Source of the DNA: Euptelea pleiosperma
Lineage: Eukaryota > Streptophyta > Magnoliopsida > Ranunculales > Eupteleaceae
Length of the DNA: 64,000 bases
Reading direction: 5' to 3'
Assembly (NCBI GenBank): GCA_035048495.1
Contig: CM068548.1
Span: 372,001-436,000, forward strand
Position 1 is the stretch's first letter, and every line of letters begins with the position of its first letter. A program made the translations under genes and the position numbers. This document shows positions 38,049 through 53,700 of this stretch, in pieces. Under the pieces are notes generated by a model. That model searched no databases. It was not told the DNA's origin and saw only the letters and a list, made by a program, of their open reading frames with translations.

Positions 38049-41000
38049 GCAACCGGACCTCGTAATTGGACTCAAACTCTTCCATTACTATTGTTTCATC
38101 ACATTTGAAGTGGTGGAACAAGATTCGTGACAGTCGAAACAAGTTAGCTCCATCCGTGCGTCAACGTCTCAAATTGGACTCAGTTTGTGTGTTACATTCA
38201 GAACCTATAACTTGTGCCTTTTTCGCAACCGGACCTCGTAATTGGACTCATACTCTTCCATTACTATTGTTTCAACATATTTGAAGTGTTGGAACAAGAT
38301 TCGAGACAGTCGAAACAAGTTAGCTCCATCCGTTCATCAACGTCTCAAATTGGACTCAGTTTTTGTGTTACATTCCGAAGCCAATAACTTGTGACTTTTT
38401 TGCAACCGGACCTCATAATTAGACTCATACTCTTCCATTACTATTATTTCGACATATTTGAAGTGTTGGAACAAGATTTGAGACAGTCGAAACAAGTTAG
38501 CTCCATCCGTTCATCAATGTCTCAAATTGGACTCAGTTTTTGTGTTACATTGCGAAGCCTATAACTTGTGACTTTTTTGCAACCGGACCTCATAATTAGA
38601 CTCATACTCTTCCATTACTATTGTTTCAACATATTTGAAGTGTTGGAACAAGATTCGGGACAGTCGAAACAAGTTAGCTCCATCCGTTCGTCAACGTCTC
38701 AAATTGGACTCAGTTTCTGTGTTACATTCCGAAGCCTATAACTTGTGACTTTTTCGCAACCGGACCTCATAATTAGACTCAAACTCTTCCATTACTATTG
38801 TTTCAACATATTTGAAGTGTTGGAACAAGATTCGAGACAGTCGAAACAAGTTAGCTCCATCCGTTCATCAACGTCTCAAATTGGAGTCAGTTTTTGTGTT
38901 ACATTCCGAAGCCTATAACTTGTGACTTTTTTGCAACCGGACCTCATAATTAGACTCATACTCTTCCATTACTATTGTTTCGACATATTTGAAGTGTTGG
39001 AACAAGATCGAGACAGTCGAAACAAGTTAGCTCCATCCGTTCATCAACGTCTCAAATTGGACTCAGTTTTTGTGTTACATTGCGAAGCCTATAACTTGTG
39101 ACTTTTTTGCAACCGGACCTCATAATTAGACTCATACTCTTCCATTACTATTGTTTCAACATATTTGAAGTGTTGGAACAAGATTCGGGACAGTCGAAAC
39201 AAGTTAGCTCCATCCGTTCGTCAACGTCTCAAATTGGACTCAGTTTCTGTGTAACATTCCGAAGCCTATAACTTGTGACTTTTTCGCAACCGGACCTCAT
39301 AATTAGACTCAAACTCTTCCATTACTATTGTTTCAACATATTTGAAGTGTTGGAACAAGATTCGAGACAGTCGAAACAAGTTAGCTCCATCCGTTCATCA
39401 ACGTCTCAAATTGGACTCAGTTTTTGTGTTACATTCCGAAGCCTATAACTTGTGACTTTTTTGCAACCGGACCTCATAATTAGACTCATACTCTTCCATT
39501 ACTATTGTTTCGACATATTTGAAGTGTTGGAACAAGATTCGAGACAGTCGAAACAAGTTAGCTCCATCCGTGCGTCAACATCTCAAATTGGACTCAGTTT
39601 TTGTGTTACATTCCGAAGCCTATAACTTGTGACTTTTTCGAAACCGGACCTCATAATTAGACTCATACTCTTCCATTACTATTGTTTCAACATATCTGAA
39701 GTGTTGGAACAAGATTCGGGACAGTCGAAACTAGTTAGCTCCATCCGTTCATCAACGTCTCAAATTGGACTCAGTTTTTGTGTTACATTGCGAAGCCTAT
39801 AACTTGTGACTTTTTTGCAACCGGACCTCATAATTAGACTCATACTCTTCCATTACTATTGTTTCAACATATTTGAAGTGTGGGAACAAGATTCGGGACA
39901 GTCGAAACAAGTTAGCTCCATCCGTTCGTCAACGTCTCAAATTGGACTCAGTTTCTGTGTTACATTCCGAAGCCTATAACTTGTGACTTTTTCGCAACCG
40001 GACCTCATAATTAGACTCAAACTCTTCCATTACTATTGTTTCAACATATTTGAAGTGTTGGAACAAGATTCGAGACAGTCGAAACAAGTTAGCTCCATCC
40101 GTTCATCAACGTCTCAAATTGGAGTCAGTTTTTGTGTTACATTCCGAAGCCTATAACTTGTGACTTTTTTGCAACCGGACCTCATAATTAGACTCATACT
40201 CTTCCATTACTATTGTTTCGACATATTTGAAGTGTTGGAACAAGATCGAGACAGTCGAAACAAGTTAGCTCCATCCGTTCATCAACGTCTCAAATTGGAC
40301 TCAGTTTTTGTGTTACATTGCGAAGCCTATAACTTGTGACTTTTTTGCAACCGGATCTCATAATTAGACTCATACTCTTCCATTACTATTGTTTCAACAT
40401 ATTTGAAGTGTTGGAACAAGATTCGTGACAGTCGAAACAAGTTAGCTCCATCCGTGCGTCAACGTCTCAAATTGGACTCAGTTTGTGTGTTACATTCTGA
40501 ACCTATAACTTGTGACTTTTTCGTAACCGGACCTCGTAACTGGACTCATACTCTTCCATTACTATTGTTTCAACATATTTGAAGTGTTGGAACAAGATTC
40601 GGGACAGTCGAAACAAGTTAGCTCCATCCGTTCGTCAACGTCTCAAATTGGACTCAGTTTCTGTGTTACATTCCTAAGCCTATAACTTGTGACTTTTTCG
40701 CAACCGGACCTCGTAATTGGACTCAAACTCTTCTATTACTATTGTTTCAAAAGATTTGAAGTGTTGGAATAAGATTTGGGACAGTCGAAACAAGTTAGCT
40801 CCATCCGTGCATCAACGTCTCAAATTCGACTCAATTTGTGTGTAACATTCCGAAGCCTATAACTTGTGACTTTGTCGCAATCAGACCTCGTAATTTTACT
40901 CAAACTCTTCCATTATTATTGTTTCAACACATTTGAAGTATTGGAACATGATTCGGGACAGGCAAAACAAGTTAGCTCCATCCGTGCGTCAACATCTCAA

Positions 41001-43667
41001 ATTGGACATAGTTTGTGTGTTACATTCCGAAGCCAATAACTTGTGACTTTTTCGAAACCGAACCTCGTAATGGGACTCAAACTCTTGTATTACTATTATT
41101 TCAACACATTTGATGTGTTGGAACAAGATTCGGGACGGTCGAAACTAGTTAGCTCCATCCGTTCGTCAACGTCTCAAATTGGACTCAGTTTGTGAGTTAC
41201 ATTCCGAAGCCTATAACTTGTGAGTTTTTTGCAACCGGACCTCATAATTAGACTCATACTCTTCCATTACTATTGTTTCAACATATTTGAAGTGTTGGAA
41301 CAAGATTCGGGACAGTCGAAACAAGTTAGCTCCATCCGTTCGTCAACGTCTCAAATTGGACTCAGTTTCTGTGTTACATTCCGAAGCCTATAACTTGTGA
41401 CTTTTTCGCAACCGGACCTCATAATTAGACTCAAACTCTTCCATTACTATTGTTTCAACAGATTTGAAGTGTTGGAACAATATTTGGGACAGTGGAAACA
41501 AGTTAGCTCTATCCGTACGTCAACGTCTCAAATTGGACTCAGTTTCTGTGTTGCATTCCGAAGCCTATAACTTGTGACTTTTTCGCAACCGGACCTCGTG
41601 ATTGGACTCAAACTCTTCTATAACTATTGTTACAACACATTTGATGTGTTGGAACAAGATTCGGGACGGTCGAAACTAGTTAGCTCCATCCGTTCGTCAA
41701 CCTCTCAAATTGGACACAGTTTGTGAGTTACATTCCGAAGCCTATAACTTGTGACTTTTTTGCAACCGGACCTCATAATTAGACTCATACTCTTTCATTA
41801 CTATTGTTTCAACATATTTGAAGTGTTGAAACAAGATTCGGGACAGTCAAAATAAGTTAGCTCCATCCGTACGTCAACGTCTCAAATTGGACACAGTTTG
41901 TGTGTTACATTCCGTAGCCTATAACTTGTGACTTTTTCGCAACCGGACCTCACAATTAGACCCAAACTCTTTCATTACTATTGTTTTAATAGATTTGAAG
42001 TGCTGGAAAAATATTTGGGACAGTCAAAACAAGTTAGCTCCATCCGTGCGTCAACGTCTCAAATTGGACTCAGTTTGTGTGCTACATTCCTAAGCCTATA
42101 ACTTGTGACTTTTTCGCAACCGGACCTCGTAATTGGACTCAAACTCTTCTATTACTATTGTTTCAACAGATTTGAAGTGTTGGAACAAGATTCAGGACGG
42201 TCGAAACAAGTTAGCTCCATCCGTTCGTCAACGTCTCAAATTGGACTCAGTTTGTGTGTTACGTTCCGAACCCTATAACTTGTGACTTTTTCGCAACCGG
42301 ACCTCGTAATTGGACTCAAACTCTTCCATTACTATTGTTTCATCACATTTGAAGTAGTGGAACAAGATTCGTGACAGTCGAAACAAGTTAGCTCCATCCG
42401 TGCGTCAACGTCTCAAATTGGACTCAGTTTGTGTGTTACATTCCGAACCTATAACTTGTGACTTTTTCGCAACCGGACCTCGTAATTGGACTCAAACTCT
42501 TGTATTACTATTATTTCAACACATTTGATGTGTTGGAACAAGATTCGGGACGGTCGAAACTAGTTAGCTCCATCCGTTCGTCAACGTCTCAAATTGGACT
42601 CAGTTTGTGTGTTACATTCCGAAGCCTATAACTTGTGACTTTTTTGCAACCGGACCTCATAATTAGACTCATACTCTTCCATTACTATTATTTCGACATA
42701 TTTGAAGTGTTGGAACAAGATTTGAGGCAGTCGAAACAAGTTAGCTCCATCCGTTCATCAACGTCTCAAATTGGACTCAGTTTTTGTGTTACATTGCGAA
42801 GCCTATAACTTGTGACTTTTTTGCAACCGGACCTCATAATTAGACTCATACTCTTCCATTACTATTGTTTCAACATATTTGAAGTGTTGGAACAAGATTC
42901 GGGACAGTTGAAACAAGTTAGCTCCATCCGTTCGTCAACGTCTCAAATTTGACTCAGTTTCTGTGTTACATTCCGAAGCCTATAACTTGTGACTTTTTCG
43001 CAACCGGACCTCATAATTAGACTCAAACTCTTCCATTACTATTGTTTCAACATATTTGAAGTGCTGGAAAAAGATTCGGGACAGTCGAAACAAGTTAGCT
43101 CCATCCGTTCGTCAACGTCTCAAATTGGACTCAGTTTCTGTGTTACATTCCGAACCCTATAACTTGTGACTTTTTCGCAACCGAACCTCGTAATTGGACT
43201 CAAACTCTTCCATTACTATTGTTTCATCACATTTGAAGTGGTGGAACAAGATTCGTGACATTCGAAACAAGTTAGCTCCATCTGTGCGTCAACGTCTCAA
43301 ATTGGACTTTTTCGCAACCGGACCTCACAATTAGACCCAAACTCTTTCATTACTATTGTTTTAATCGATTTAAAGTGTTGGAAAAATATTTGGGACAGTC
43401 AAAACAAGTTAGCTCCATCCGTGCGTCAACGTCTCAAATTGGACTCAGTTTGTGTGCTACATTCCTAAGCCTATAACTTGTGACTTTTTCGCAACCGGAC
43501 CTCGTAATTGGACTCAAACTCTTCTATTACTATTGTTTCAACAGATTTGAAGTGTTGGAACAAGATTCGGGATGGTCGAAACAAGTTAGCTCCATCCGTT
43601 CGTCAACGTCTCAAATTGGACTCAGTTTGTGTGTTACGTTCCGAACCCTATAACTTGTGACTTTTTC
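38049..43667. repeat. HOR segment 8 (32 monomers, 5619 bp)
   Basis: Order: W B R2 F X Y F E AA F/C F X Y AB B'/G H I J F K L M N O P Q R S T U V O. This is the first full appearance of the F E AA ... AB block. The monomer from about 40523 begins like B' (cgtaactgg) and ends like G (tcctaagcc). The monomer from about 39640 begins like F and ends like C (gaaactag, ttgcgaag). Confidence 0.8.
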
Positions 43668-46600
43668 GCAACCGGACCTCGTAATTGGACTCAAACTCTT
43701 CCATTACTATTGTTTCATCACATTTGAAGTGGTGGAACAAGATTCGTGACAGTCGAAACAAGTTAGCTCCATCCGTGCGTCAACGTCTCAAATTGGACTC
43801 AGTTTGTGTGTTACATTCAGAACCTATAACCTGTGACTTTTTCGCAACCGGACCTCGTAATTGGACTCATACTCTTCCATTACTATTGTTTCAACATATT
43901 TGAAGTGTTGGAACAAGATTCGAGACAGTCGAAACAAGTTAGCTCCATCCGTTCATCAACGTCTCAAATTGGACTCAGTTTTTGTGTTACATTCCGAAGC
44001 CTATAACTTGTGACTTTTTTGCAACCGGACCTCATAATTAGACTCATACTCTTCCATTACTATTATTTCGACATATTTGAAGTGTTGGAACAAGATTTGA
44101 GACAGTCGAAACAAGTTAGCTCCATCCGTTCATCAATGTCTCAAATTGGACTCAGTTTTTGTGTTACATTGCGAAGCCTATAACTTGTGACTTTTTTGCA
44201 ACCGGACCTCATAATTAGACTCATACTCTTCCATTACTATTGTTTCAACATATTTGAAGTGTTGGAACAAGATTCGGGACAGTCGAAACAAGTTAGCTCC
44301 ATCCGTTCGTCAACGTCTCAAATTGGACTCAGTTTCTGTGTTACATTCCGAAGCCTATAACTTGTGACTTTTTCGCAACCGGACCTCATAATTAGACTCA
44401 AACTCTTCCATTACTATTGTTTCAACATATTTGAAGTGTTGGAACAGGATTCGAGACAGTCGAAACAAGTTAGCTCCATCCGTTCATCAACGTCTCAAAT
44501 TGGAGTCAGTTTTTGTGTTACATTCCGAAGCCTATAACTTGTGACTTTTTTGCAACCGGACCTCATAATTAGACTCATACTCTTCCATTACTATTGTTTC
44601 AACATATTTGAAGTGTTGGAACAAGATTCGAGACAGTCGAAACAAGTTAGCTCCATCTGTTTATCAACGTCTCAAATTGGACTCAGTTTGTGTGCTACAT
44701 TGCTAAGCCTATAACTTGTGACTTTTTCGCAACCGGACCTCGTAATTGGACTCAAACTCTTCTATTACTATTGTTTCAACAGATTTGATGTGTTGGAACA
44801 AGATTCGGGACGGTCGAAACAAGTTAGCTCCATCCGTTCGTCAACGTCTCAAATTGGACTCAGTTTGTGTGTTACGTTCCGAACCCTATAACTTGTGACT
44901 TTTTCGCAACCGGACCTCGTAATTGGACTCAAACTCTTCCATTACTATTGTTTCATCACATTTGAAGTGGTGGAACAAGATTCGTGACAGTCGAAACAAG
45001 TTAGCTTCATCCGTGCGTCAACGTCTCAAATTGGACTCAGTTTGTGTGTTACATTCCGAACCTATAACTTGTGACTTTTTCGCAACCGGACCTCGTAATT
45101 GGACTCAAACTCTTCCATTACTATTGTTTCATCACATTTGAAGTGGTGGAACAAGATTCGTGACAGTCGAAGCAAGTTAGCTCCATCCGTGCGTCAACGT
45201 CTTAAATTGGACTCAGTTTGTGTGTTACATTCCGAACCTATAACTTGTGACTTTTTCGTAACCGGACCTCGTAATTGGACTCATACTCTTCCATTACTAT
45301 TGTTTCAACATATTTGAAGTGTTGGAACAAGATTCGAGACAGTCGAAACAAGTTAGCTCCATCCGTTCATCAACGTCTCAAATTGGACTCAGTTTTTGTG
45401 TTACATTCCGAAGCCTATAACTTGTGACTTTTTGCAACCGGACCTCATAATTAGACTCATACTCTTCCATTACTATTGTTTCAACATATTTGAAGTGTTG
45501 GAACAAGATTCGAGACAGTCGAAACTAGTTAGCTCCATCCGTTCATCAACGTCTCAAATTGGACTCAGTTTTTGTGTTACATTGCGAAGCCTATAACTTG
45601 TGACTTTTTTGCAACCGGACCTCATAATTAGACTCATACTCTTACATTACTATTGTTTCAACATATTTGAAGTGTTGGAACAAGATTCGGGACAGTCGAA
45701 ACAAGTTAGCTCCATCCGTTCGTCAACGTCTCAAATTGGACTCAGTTTCTGTGTTACATTCCGAAGCCTATAACTTGTGACTTTTTCGCAACCGGACCTC
45801 ATAATTAGACACAAACTCTTCCATTACTATTGTTTCAACATATTTGAAGTGTTGGAACAAGATTCGAGACAGTCGAAACAAGTTAGCTCCATCCGTTCAT
45901 CAACGTCTCAAATTGGACTCAGTTTTTGTGTTACATTCCGAAGCCTATAACTTGTGACTTTTTTGCAACCGGACCTCATAATTAGACTCATACTCTTCCA
46001 TTACTATTGTTTCGACATATTTGAAGTGTTGGAACAAGATCGAGACAGTCGAAACAAGTTAGCTCCATCCGTTCATCAACGTCTCAAATTGGACTCAGTT
46101 TTTGTGTTACATTGCGAAGCCTATAACTTGTGACTTTTTTGCAACCGGACCTCATAATTAGACTCATACTCTTCCATTACTATTGTTTCAACATATTTGA
46201 AGTGTTGGAACAAGATTCGGGACAGTCGAAACAAGTTAGCTCCATCCGTTCGTCAACGTCTCAAATTGGACTCAGTTTCTGTGTAACATTCCGAAGCCTA
46301 TAACTTGTGACTTTTTCGCAACCGGACCTCATAATTAGACTCAAACTCTTCCATTACTATTGTTTCAACATATTTGAAGTGTTGGAACAAGATTCGAGAC
46401 AGTCGAAACAAGTTAGCTCCATCCGTTCATCAACGTCTCAAATTGGACTCAGTTTTTGTGTTACATTCCGAAGCCTATAACTTGTGACTTTTTTGCAACC
46501 GGACCTCATAATTAGACTCATACTCTTCCATTACTATTGTTTCGACATATTTGAAGTGTTGGAACAAGATTCGAGACAGTCGAAACAAGTTAGCTCCATC

Positions 46601-49600
46601 CGTGCGTCAACATCTCAAATTGGACTCAGTTTTTGTGTTACATTCCGAAGCCTATAACTTGTGACTTTTTCGAAACCGGACCTCATAATTAGACTCATAC
46701 TCTTCCATTACTATTGTTTGAACATATTTGAAGTGTTGGAACAAGATTCGGGACAGTCAAAACAAGTTAGCTCCATCCGTTCGTCAACGTCTCAAATTGG
46801 ACTCAGTTTCTGTGTTACATTCCGAAGCCTATAACTTGTGACTTTTTCGCAACCGGACCTCATAATTAGACTCAAACTCTTCCAGTACTATTGTTTCAAC
46901 ATATTTGAAGTGTTGGAACAAGATTCGAGACAGTCGAAACAAGTTAGCTCCATCCGTTCATCAACGTCTCAAATTGGAGTCAGTTTTTGTGTTACATTCC
47001 GAAGCCTATAACTTGTGACTTTTTTGCAACCGGACCTCATAATTAGACTCATACTCTTCCATTACTATTGTTTCGACATATTTGAAGTGTTGGAACAAGA
47101 TCGAGACAGTCGAAACAAGTTAGCTCCATCCGTTCATCAACGTCTCAAATTGGACTCAGTTTTTGTGTTACATTGCGAAGCCTATAACTTGTGACTTTTT
47201 TGCAACCGGATCTCATAATTAGACTCATACTCTTCCATTACTATTGTTTCAACATATTTGAAGTGTTGGAACAAGATTCGTGACAGTCGAAACAAGTTAG
47301 CTCCATCCGTGCGTCAACGTCTCAAATTGGACTCAGTTTGTGTGTTACATTCCGAACCTATAACTTGTGACTTTTTCGTAACCGGACCTCGTAACTGGAC
47401 TCATACTCTTCCATTACTATTGTTTCAACATATTTGAAGTGTTGGAACAAGATTCGAGACAGTCGAAACAAGTTAGCTCCATCCGTTCATCAACGTCTCA
47501 AATTGGACTCAGTTTTTGTGTTACATTCCGAAGCCTATAACTTGTGACTTTTTCGCAACCGGACCTCATAATTAGACTCAAACTCTTCCATTACTATTGT
47601 TTCAACAGATTTGAAGTGTTGGAACAATATTTGGGACAGTCGAAACAAGTTAGCTCCATCCGTACGTCAACCGTCTCAAATTGGACTCAGTTTCTGTGTT
47701 ACATTCCTAAGCCTATAACTTGTGACTTTTTCGCAACCGGACCTCGTAATTGGACTCAAACTCTTCTATTACTATTGTTTCAAAAGATTTGAAGTGTTGG
47801 AATAAGATTTGGGACAGTCGAAACAAGTTAGCTCCATCCGTGCATCAACGTCTCAAATTCGACTCAATTTGTGTGTAACATTCCGAAGCCTATAACTTGT
47901 GACTTTGTCGCAATCAGACCTCGTAATTTTACTCAAACTCTTCCATTATTATTGTTTCAACACATTTGAAGTATTGGAACATGATTCGGGACAGGCAAAA
48001 CAAGTTAGCTCCATCCGTGCGTCAACATCTCAAATTGGACATAGTTTGTGTGTTACATTCCGAAGCCAATAACTTGTGACTTTTTCGAAACCGAACCTCG
48101 TAATGGGACTCAAACTCTTGTATTACTATTATTTCAACACATTTGATGTGTTGGAACAAGATTCGGGACGGTCGAAACTAGTTAGCTCCATCCGTTCGTC
48201 AACGTCTCAAATTGGACTCAGTTTGTGAGTTACATTCCGAAGCCTATAACTTGTGAGTTTTTTGCAACCGGACCTCATAATTAGACTCATACTCTTCCAT
48301 TACTATTGTTTCAACATATTTGAAGTGTTGGAACAAGATTCGGGACAGTCGAAACAAGTTAGCTCCATCCGTTCGTCAACGTCTCAAATTGGACTCAGTT
48401 TCTGTGTTACATTCCGAAGCCTATAACTTGTGACTTTTTCGCAACCGGACCTCATAATTAGACTCAAACTCTTCCATTACTATTGTTTCAACAGATTTGA
48501 AGTGTTGGAACAATATTTGGGACAGTGGAAACAAGTTAGCTCTATCCGTACGTCAACGTCTCAAATTGGACTCAGTTTCTGTGTTGCATTCCGAAGCCTA
48601 TAACTTGTGACTTTTTCGCAACCGGACCTCGTGATTGGACTCAAACTCTTCTATAACTATTGTTACAACACATTTGATGTGTTGGAACAAGATTCGGGAC
48701 GGTCGAAACTAGTTAGCTCCATCCGTTCGTCAACCTCTCAAATTGGACTCAGTTTGTGAGTTACATTCCGAAGCCTATAACTTGTGACTTTTTTGCAACC
48801 GGACCTCATAATTAGACTCATACTCTTTCATTACTATTGTTTCAACATATTTGAAGTGTTGAAACAAGATTCGGGACAGTCAAAATAAGTTAGCTCCATC
48901 CGTACGTCAACGTCTCAAATTGGACACAGTTTGTGTGTTACATTCCGTAGCCTATAACTTGTGACTTTTTCGCAACCGGACCTCACAATTAGACCCAAAC
49001 TCTTTCATTACTATTGTTTTAATAGATTTGAAGTGTTGGAAAAATATTTGGGACAGTCAAAACAAGTTAGCTCCATCCGTGCGTCAACGTCTCAAATTGG
49101 ACTCAGTTTGTGTGCTACATTCCTAAGCCTATAACTTGTGACTTTTTCGCAACCGGACCTCGTAATTGGACTCAAACTCTTCTATTACTATTGTTTCAAC
49201 AGATTTGAAGTGTTGGAACAAGATTCGGGACGGTCGAAACAAGTTAGCTCCATCCGTTCGTCAACGTCTCAAATTGGACTCAGTTTGTGTGTTACGTTCC
49301 GAACCCTATAACTTGTGACTTTTTCGCAACCGGACCTCGTAATTGGACTCAAACTCTTCCATTACTATTGTTTCATCACATTTGAAGTAGTGGAACAAGA
49401 TTCGTGACAGTCGAAACAAGTTAGCTCCATCCGTGCGTCAACGTCTCAAATTGGACTCAGTTTGTGTGTTACATTCCGAACCTATAACTTGTGACTTTTT
49501 CGCAACCGGACCTCGTAATTGGACTCAAACTCTTGTATTACTATTATTTCAACACATTTGATGTGTTGGAACAAGATTCGGGACGGTCGAAACTAGTTAG

Positions 49601-50700
49601 CTCCATCCGTTCGTCAACGTCTCAAATTGGACTCAGTTTGTGTGTTACATTCCGAAGCCTATAACTTGTGACTTTTTTGCAACTGGACCTCATAATTAGA
49701 CTCATACTCTTCCATTACTATTATTTCGACATATTTGAAGTGTTGGAACAAGATTTGAGACAGTCGAAACAAGTTAGCTCCATCCGTTCATCAACGTCTC
49801 AAATTGGACTCAGTTTTTGTGTTACATTGCGAAGCCTATAACTTGTGACTTTTTTGCAACCGGACCTCATAATTAGACTCATACTCTTCCATTACTATTG
49901 TTTCAACATATTTGAAGTGTTGGAACAAGATTCGGGACAGTTGAAACAAGTTAGCTCCATCCGTTCGTCAACGTCTCAAATTTGACTCAGTTTCTGTGTT
50001 ACATTCCGAAGCCTATAACTTGTGACTTTTTCGCAACCGGACCTCATAATTAGACTCAAACTCTTCCATTACTATTGTTTCAACATATTTGAAGTGCTGG
50101 AAAAAGATTCGGGACAGTCGAAACAAGTTAGCTCCATCCGTTCGTCAACGTCTCAAATTGGACTCAGTTTCTGTGTTACATTCCGAACCCTATAACTTGT
50201 GACTTTTTCGCAACCGAACCTCGTAATTGGACTCAAACTCTTCCATTACTATTGTTTCATCACATTTGAAGTGGTGGAACAAGATTCGTGACATTCGAAA
50301 CAAGTTAGCTCCATCTGTGCGTCAACGTCTCAAATTGGACTTTTTCGCAATCGGACCTCACAATTAGACCCAAACTCTTTCATTACTATTGTTTTAATCG
50401 ATTTAAAGTGTTGGAAAAATATTTGGGACAGTCAAAACAAGTTAGCTCCATCCGTGCGTCAACGTCTCAAATTGGACTCAGTTTGTGTGCTACATTCCTA
50501 AGCCTATAACTTGTGACTTTTTCGCAACCGGACCTCGTAATTGGACTCAAACTCTTCTATTACTATTGTTTCAACAGATTTGAAGTGTTGGAACAAGATT
50601 CGGGACGGTCGAAACAAGTTAGCTCCATCCGTTCGTCAACGTCTCAAATTGGACTCAGTTTGTGTGTTACGTTCCGAACCCTATAACTTGTGACTTTTTC
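43668..50700. repeat. HOR segment 9, longest form (40 monomers, 7033 bp)
   Basis: Order: W B R2 F X Z O2 A1 A2 B C D E Y F E AA F X Y AB B' G H I J F K L M N O P Q R S T U V O. It contains nearly every variant, so it may be the fullest surviving HOR. Only the Y between X and Z, seen in segments 1, 2 and 5, is missing. Apart from that Y, shorter segments can mostly be read as this order with runs of monomers deleted or moved. Confidence 0.82.
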
Positions 50701-53700
50701 GCAACCGGACCTCGTAATTGGACTCAAACTCTTCCATTACTATTGTTTCATCACATTTGAAGTGGTGGAACAAGATTCGTGACAGTCGAAACAAGTTAGC
50801 TCCATCCGTGCGTCAACGTCTCAAATTGGACTCAGTTTGTGTGTTACATTCAGAACCTATAACTTGTGACTTTTTCGCAACCGGACCTCGTAATTGGACT
50901 CATACTCTTCCATTACTATTGTTTCAACATATTTGAAGTGTTGGAACAAGATTCGAGACAGTCGAAACAAGTTAGCTCCATCCGTTCATCAACGTCTCAA
51001 ATTGGACTCAGTTTTTGTGTTACATTCCGAAGCCTATAACTTGTGACTTTTTTGCAACCGGACCTCATAATTAGACTCATACTCTTCCATTACTATTATT
51101 TCGACATATTTGAAGTGTTGGAACAAGATTCGGGACAGTCGAAACAAGTTAGCTCCATCCGTTCATCAACGTCTCAAATTGGACTCAGTTTTTGTGTTAC
51201 ATTGCGAAGCCTATAACTTGTGACTTTTTTGCAACCGGACCTCATAATTAGACTCATACTCTTCCATTACTATTGTTTCAACATATTTGAAGTGTTGGAA
51301 CAAGATTCGAGACAGTCGAAACAAGTTAGCTCCATCCGTTTATCAACGTCTCAAATTGGACTCAGTTTGTGTGCTACATTGCTAAGCCTATAACTTGTGA
51401 CTTTTTCGCAACCGGACCTCGTAATTGGACTCAAACTCTTCCATTACTATTGTTTCATCACATTTGAAGTGGTGGAACAAGATTCGTGACAGTCGAAACA
51501 AGTTAGCTTCATCCGTGCGTCAACGTCTCAAATTGAACTCAGTTTGTGTGTTACATTCCGAACCTATAACTTGTGACTTTTTCGCAACCGGACCTCGTAA
51601 TTGGACTCAAACTCTTCCATTACTATTGTTTCATCACATTTGAAGTGGTGGAAAAAGATTCGTGACAGTCGAAGCAAGTTAGCTCCATCCGTGCGTCAAC
51701 GTCTTAAATTGGACTCAGTTTGTGTGTTACATTCCGAACCTATAACTTGTGACTTTTTCGTAACCGGACCTCGTAATTGGACTCATACTCTTCCATTACT
51801 ATTGTTTCAACATATTTGAAGTGTTGGAACAAGATTCGAGACAGTCGAAACAAGTTAGCTCCATCCGTTCATCAACGTCTCAAATTGGACTCAATTTTTG
51901 TGTTACATTCCGAAGCCTATAACTTGTGACTTTTTTGCAACCGGACCTCATAATTAGACTCATACTCTTCCATTACTATTGTTTCAACATATTTGAAGTG
52001 TTGGAACAAGATTCGAGACAGTCGAAACTAGTTAGCTCCATCCGTTCATCAACGTCTCAAATTGGACTCAGTTTTTGTGTTACATTGCGAAGCCTATAAC
52101 TTGTGACTTTTTTGCAACCGGACCTCATAATTAGACTCATACTCTTACATTACTATTGTTTCAACATATTTGAAGTGTTGGAACAAGATTCGGGACAGTC
52201 GAAACAAGTTAGCTCCATCCGTTCGTCAACGTCTCAAATTGGACTCAGTTTCTGTGTTACATTCCGAAGCCTATAACTTGTGACTTTTTCGCAACCGGAC
52301 CTCATAATTAGACTCAAACTCTTCCATTACTATTGTTTCAACATATTTGAAGTGTTGGAACAAGATTCGAGACAGTCGAAACAAGTTAGCTCCATCCGTT
52401 CATCAACGTCTCAAATTGGACTCAGTTTTTGTGTTACATTCCGAAGCCTATAACTTGTGACTTTTTTGCAACCGGACCTCATAATTAGACTCATACTCTT
52501 CCATTACTATTGTTTCGACATATTTGAAGTGTTGGAACAAGATCGAGACAGTCGAAACAAGTTAGCTCCATCCGTTCATCAACGTCTCAAATTGGACTCA
52601 GTTTTTGTGTTACATTGCGAAGCCTATAACTTGTGACTTTTTTGCAACCGGACCTCATAATTAGACTCATACTCTTCCATTACTATTGTTTCAACATATT
52701 TGAAGTGTTGGAACAAGATTCGGGACAGTCGAAACAAGTTAGCTCCATCCGTTAGTCAACGTCTCAAATTGGACTCAGTTTCTGTGTAACATTCCGAAGC
52801 CTATAACTTGTGACTTTTTCGCAACCGGACCTCATAATTAGACTCAAACTCTTCCATTACTATTGTTTCAACATATTTGAAGTGTTGGAACAAGATTCGA
52901 GACAGTCGAAACAAGTTAGCTCCATCCGTTCATCAACGTCTCAAATTGGACTCAGTTTTTGTGTTACATTCCGAAGCCTATAACTTGTGACTTTTTTGCA
53001 ACCGGACCTCATAATTAGACTCATACTCTTCCATTACTATTGTTTCGACATATTTGAAGTGTTGGAACAAGATTCGAGACAGTCGAAACAAGTTAGCTCC
53101 ATCCGTGCGTCAACATCTCAAATTGGACTCAGTTTTTGTGTTACATTCCGAAGCCTATAACTTGTGACTTTTTCGAAACCGGACCTCATAATTAGACTCA
53201 TACTCTTCCATTACTATTGTTTCAACATATTTGAAGTGTTGGAACAAGATTCGGGACAGTCGAAACAAGTTAGCTCCATCCGTTCGTCAACGTCTCAAAT
53301 TGGACTCAGTTTCTGTGTTACATTCCGAAGCCTATAACTTGTGACTTTTTCGCAACCAGACCTCATAATTAGACTCAAACTCTTCCATTACTATTGTTTC
53401 AACATATTTGAAGTGTTGGAACAAGATTCGAGACAGTCGAAACAAGTTAGCTCCATCCGTTCATCAACGTCTCAAATTGGACTCAGTTTCTGTGTTACAT
53501 TCCGAAGCCTATAACTTGTGACTTTTTCGCAACCGGACCTCATAATTAGACTCAAACTCTTCCATTACTATTGTTTCAACATATTTGAAGTGTTGGAACA
53601 AGATTCGAGACAGTCGAAACAAGTTAGCTCCATCCGTTCATCAACGTCTCAAATTGGAGTCAGTTTTTGTGTTACATTCCGAAGCCTATAACTTGTGACT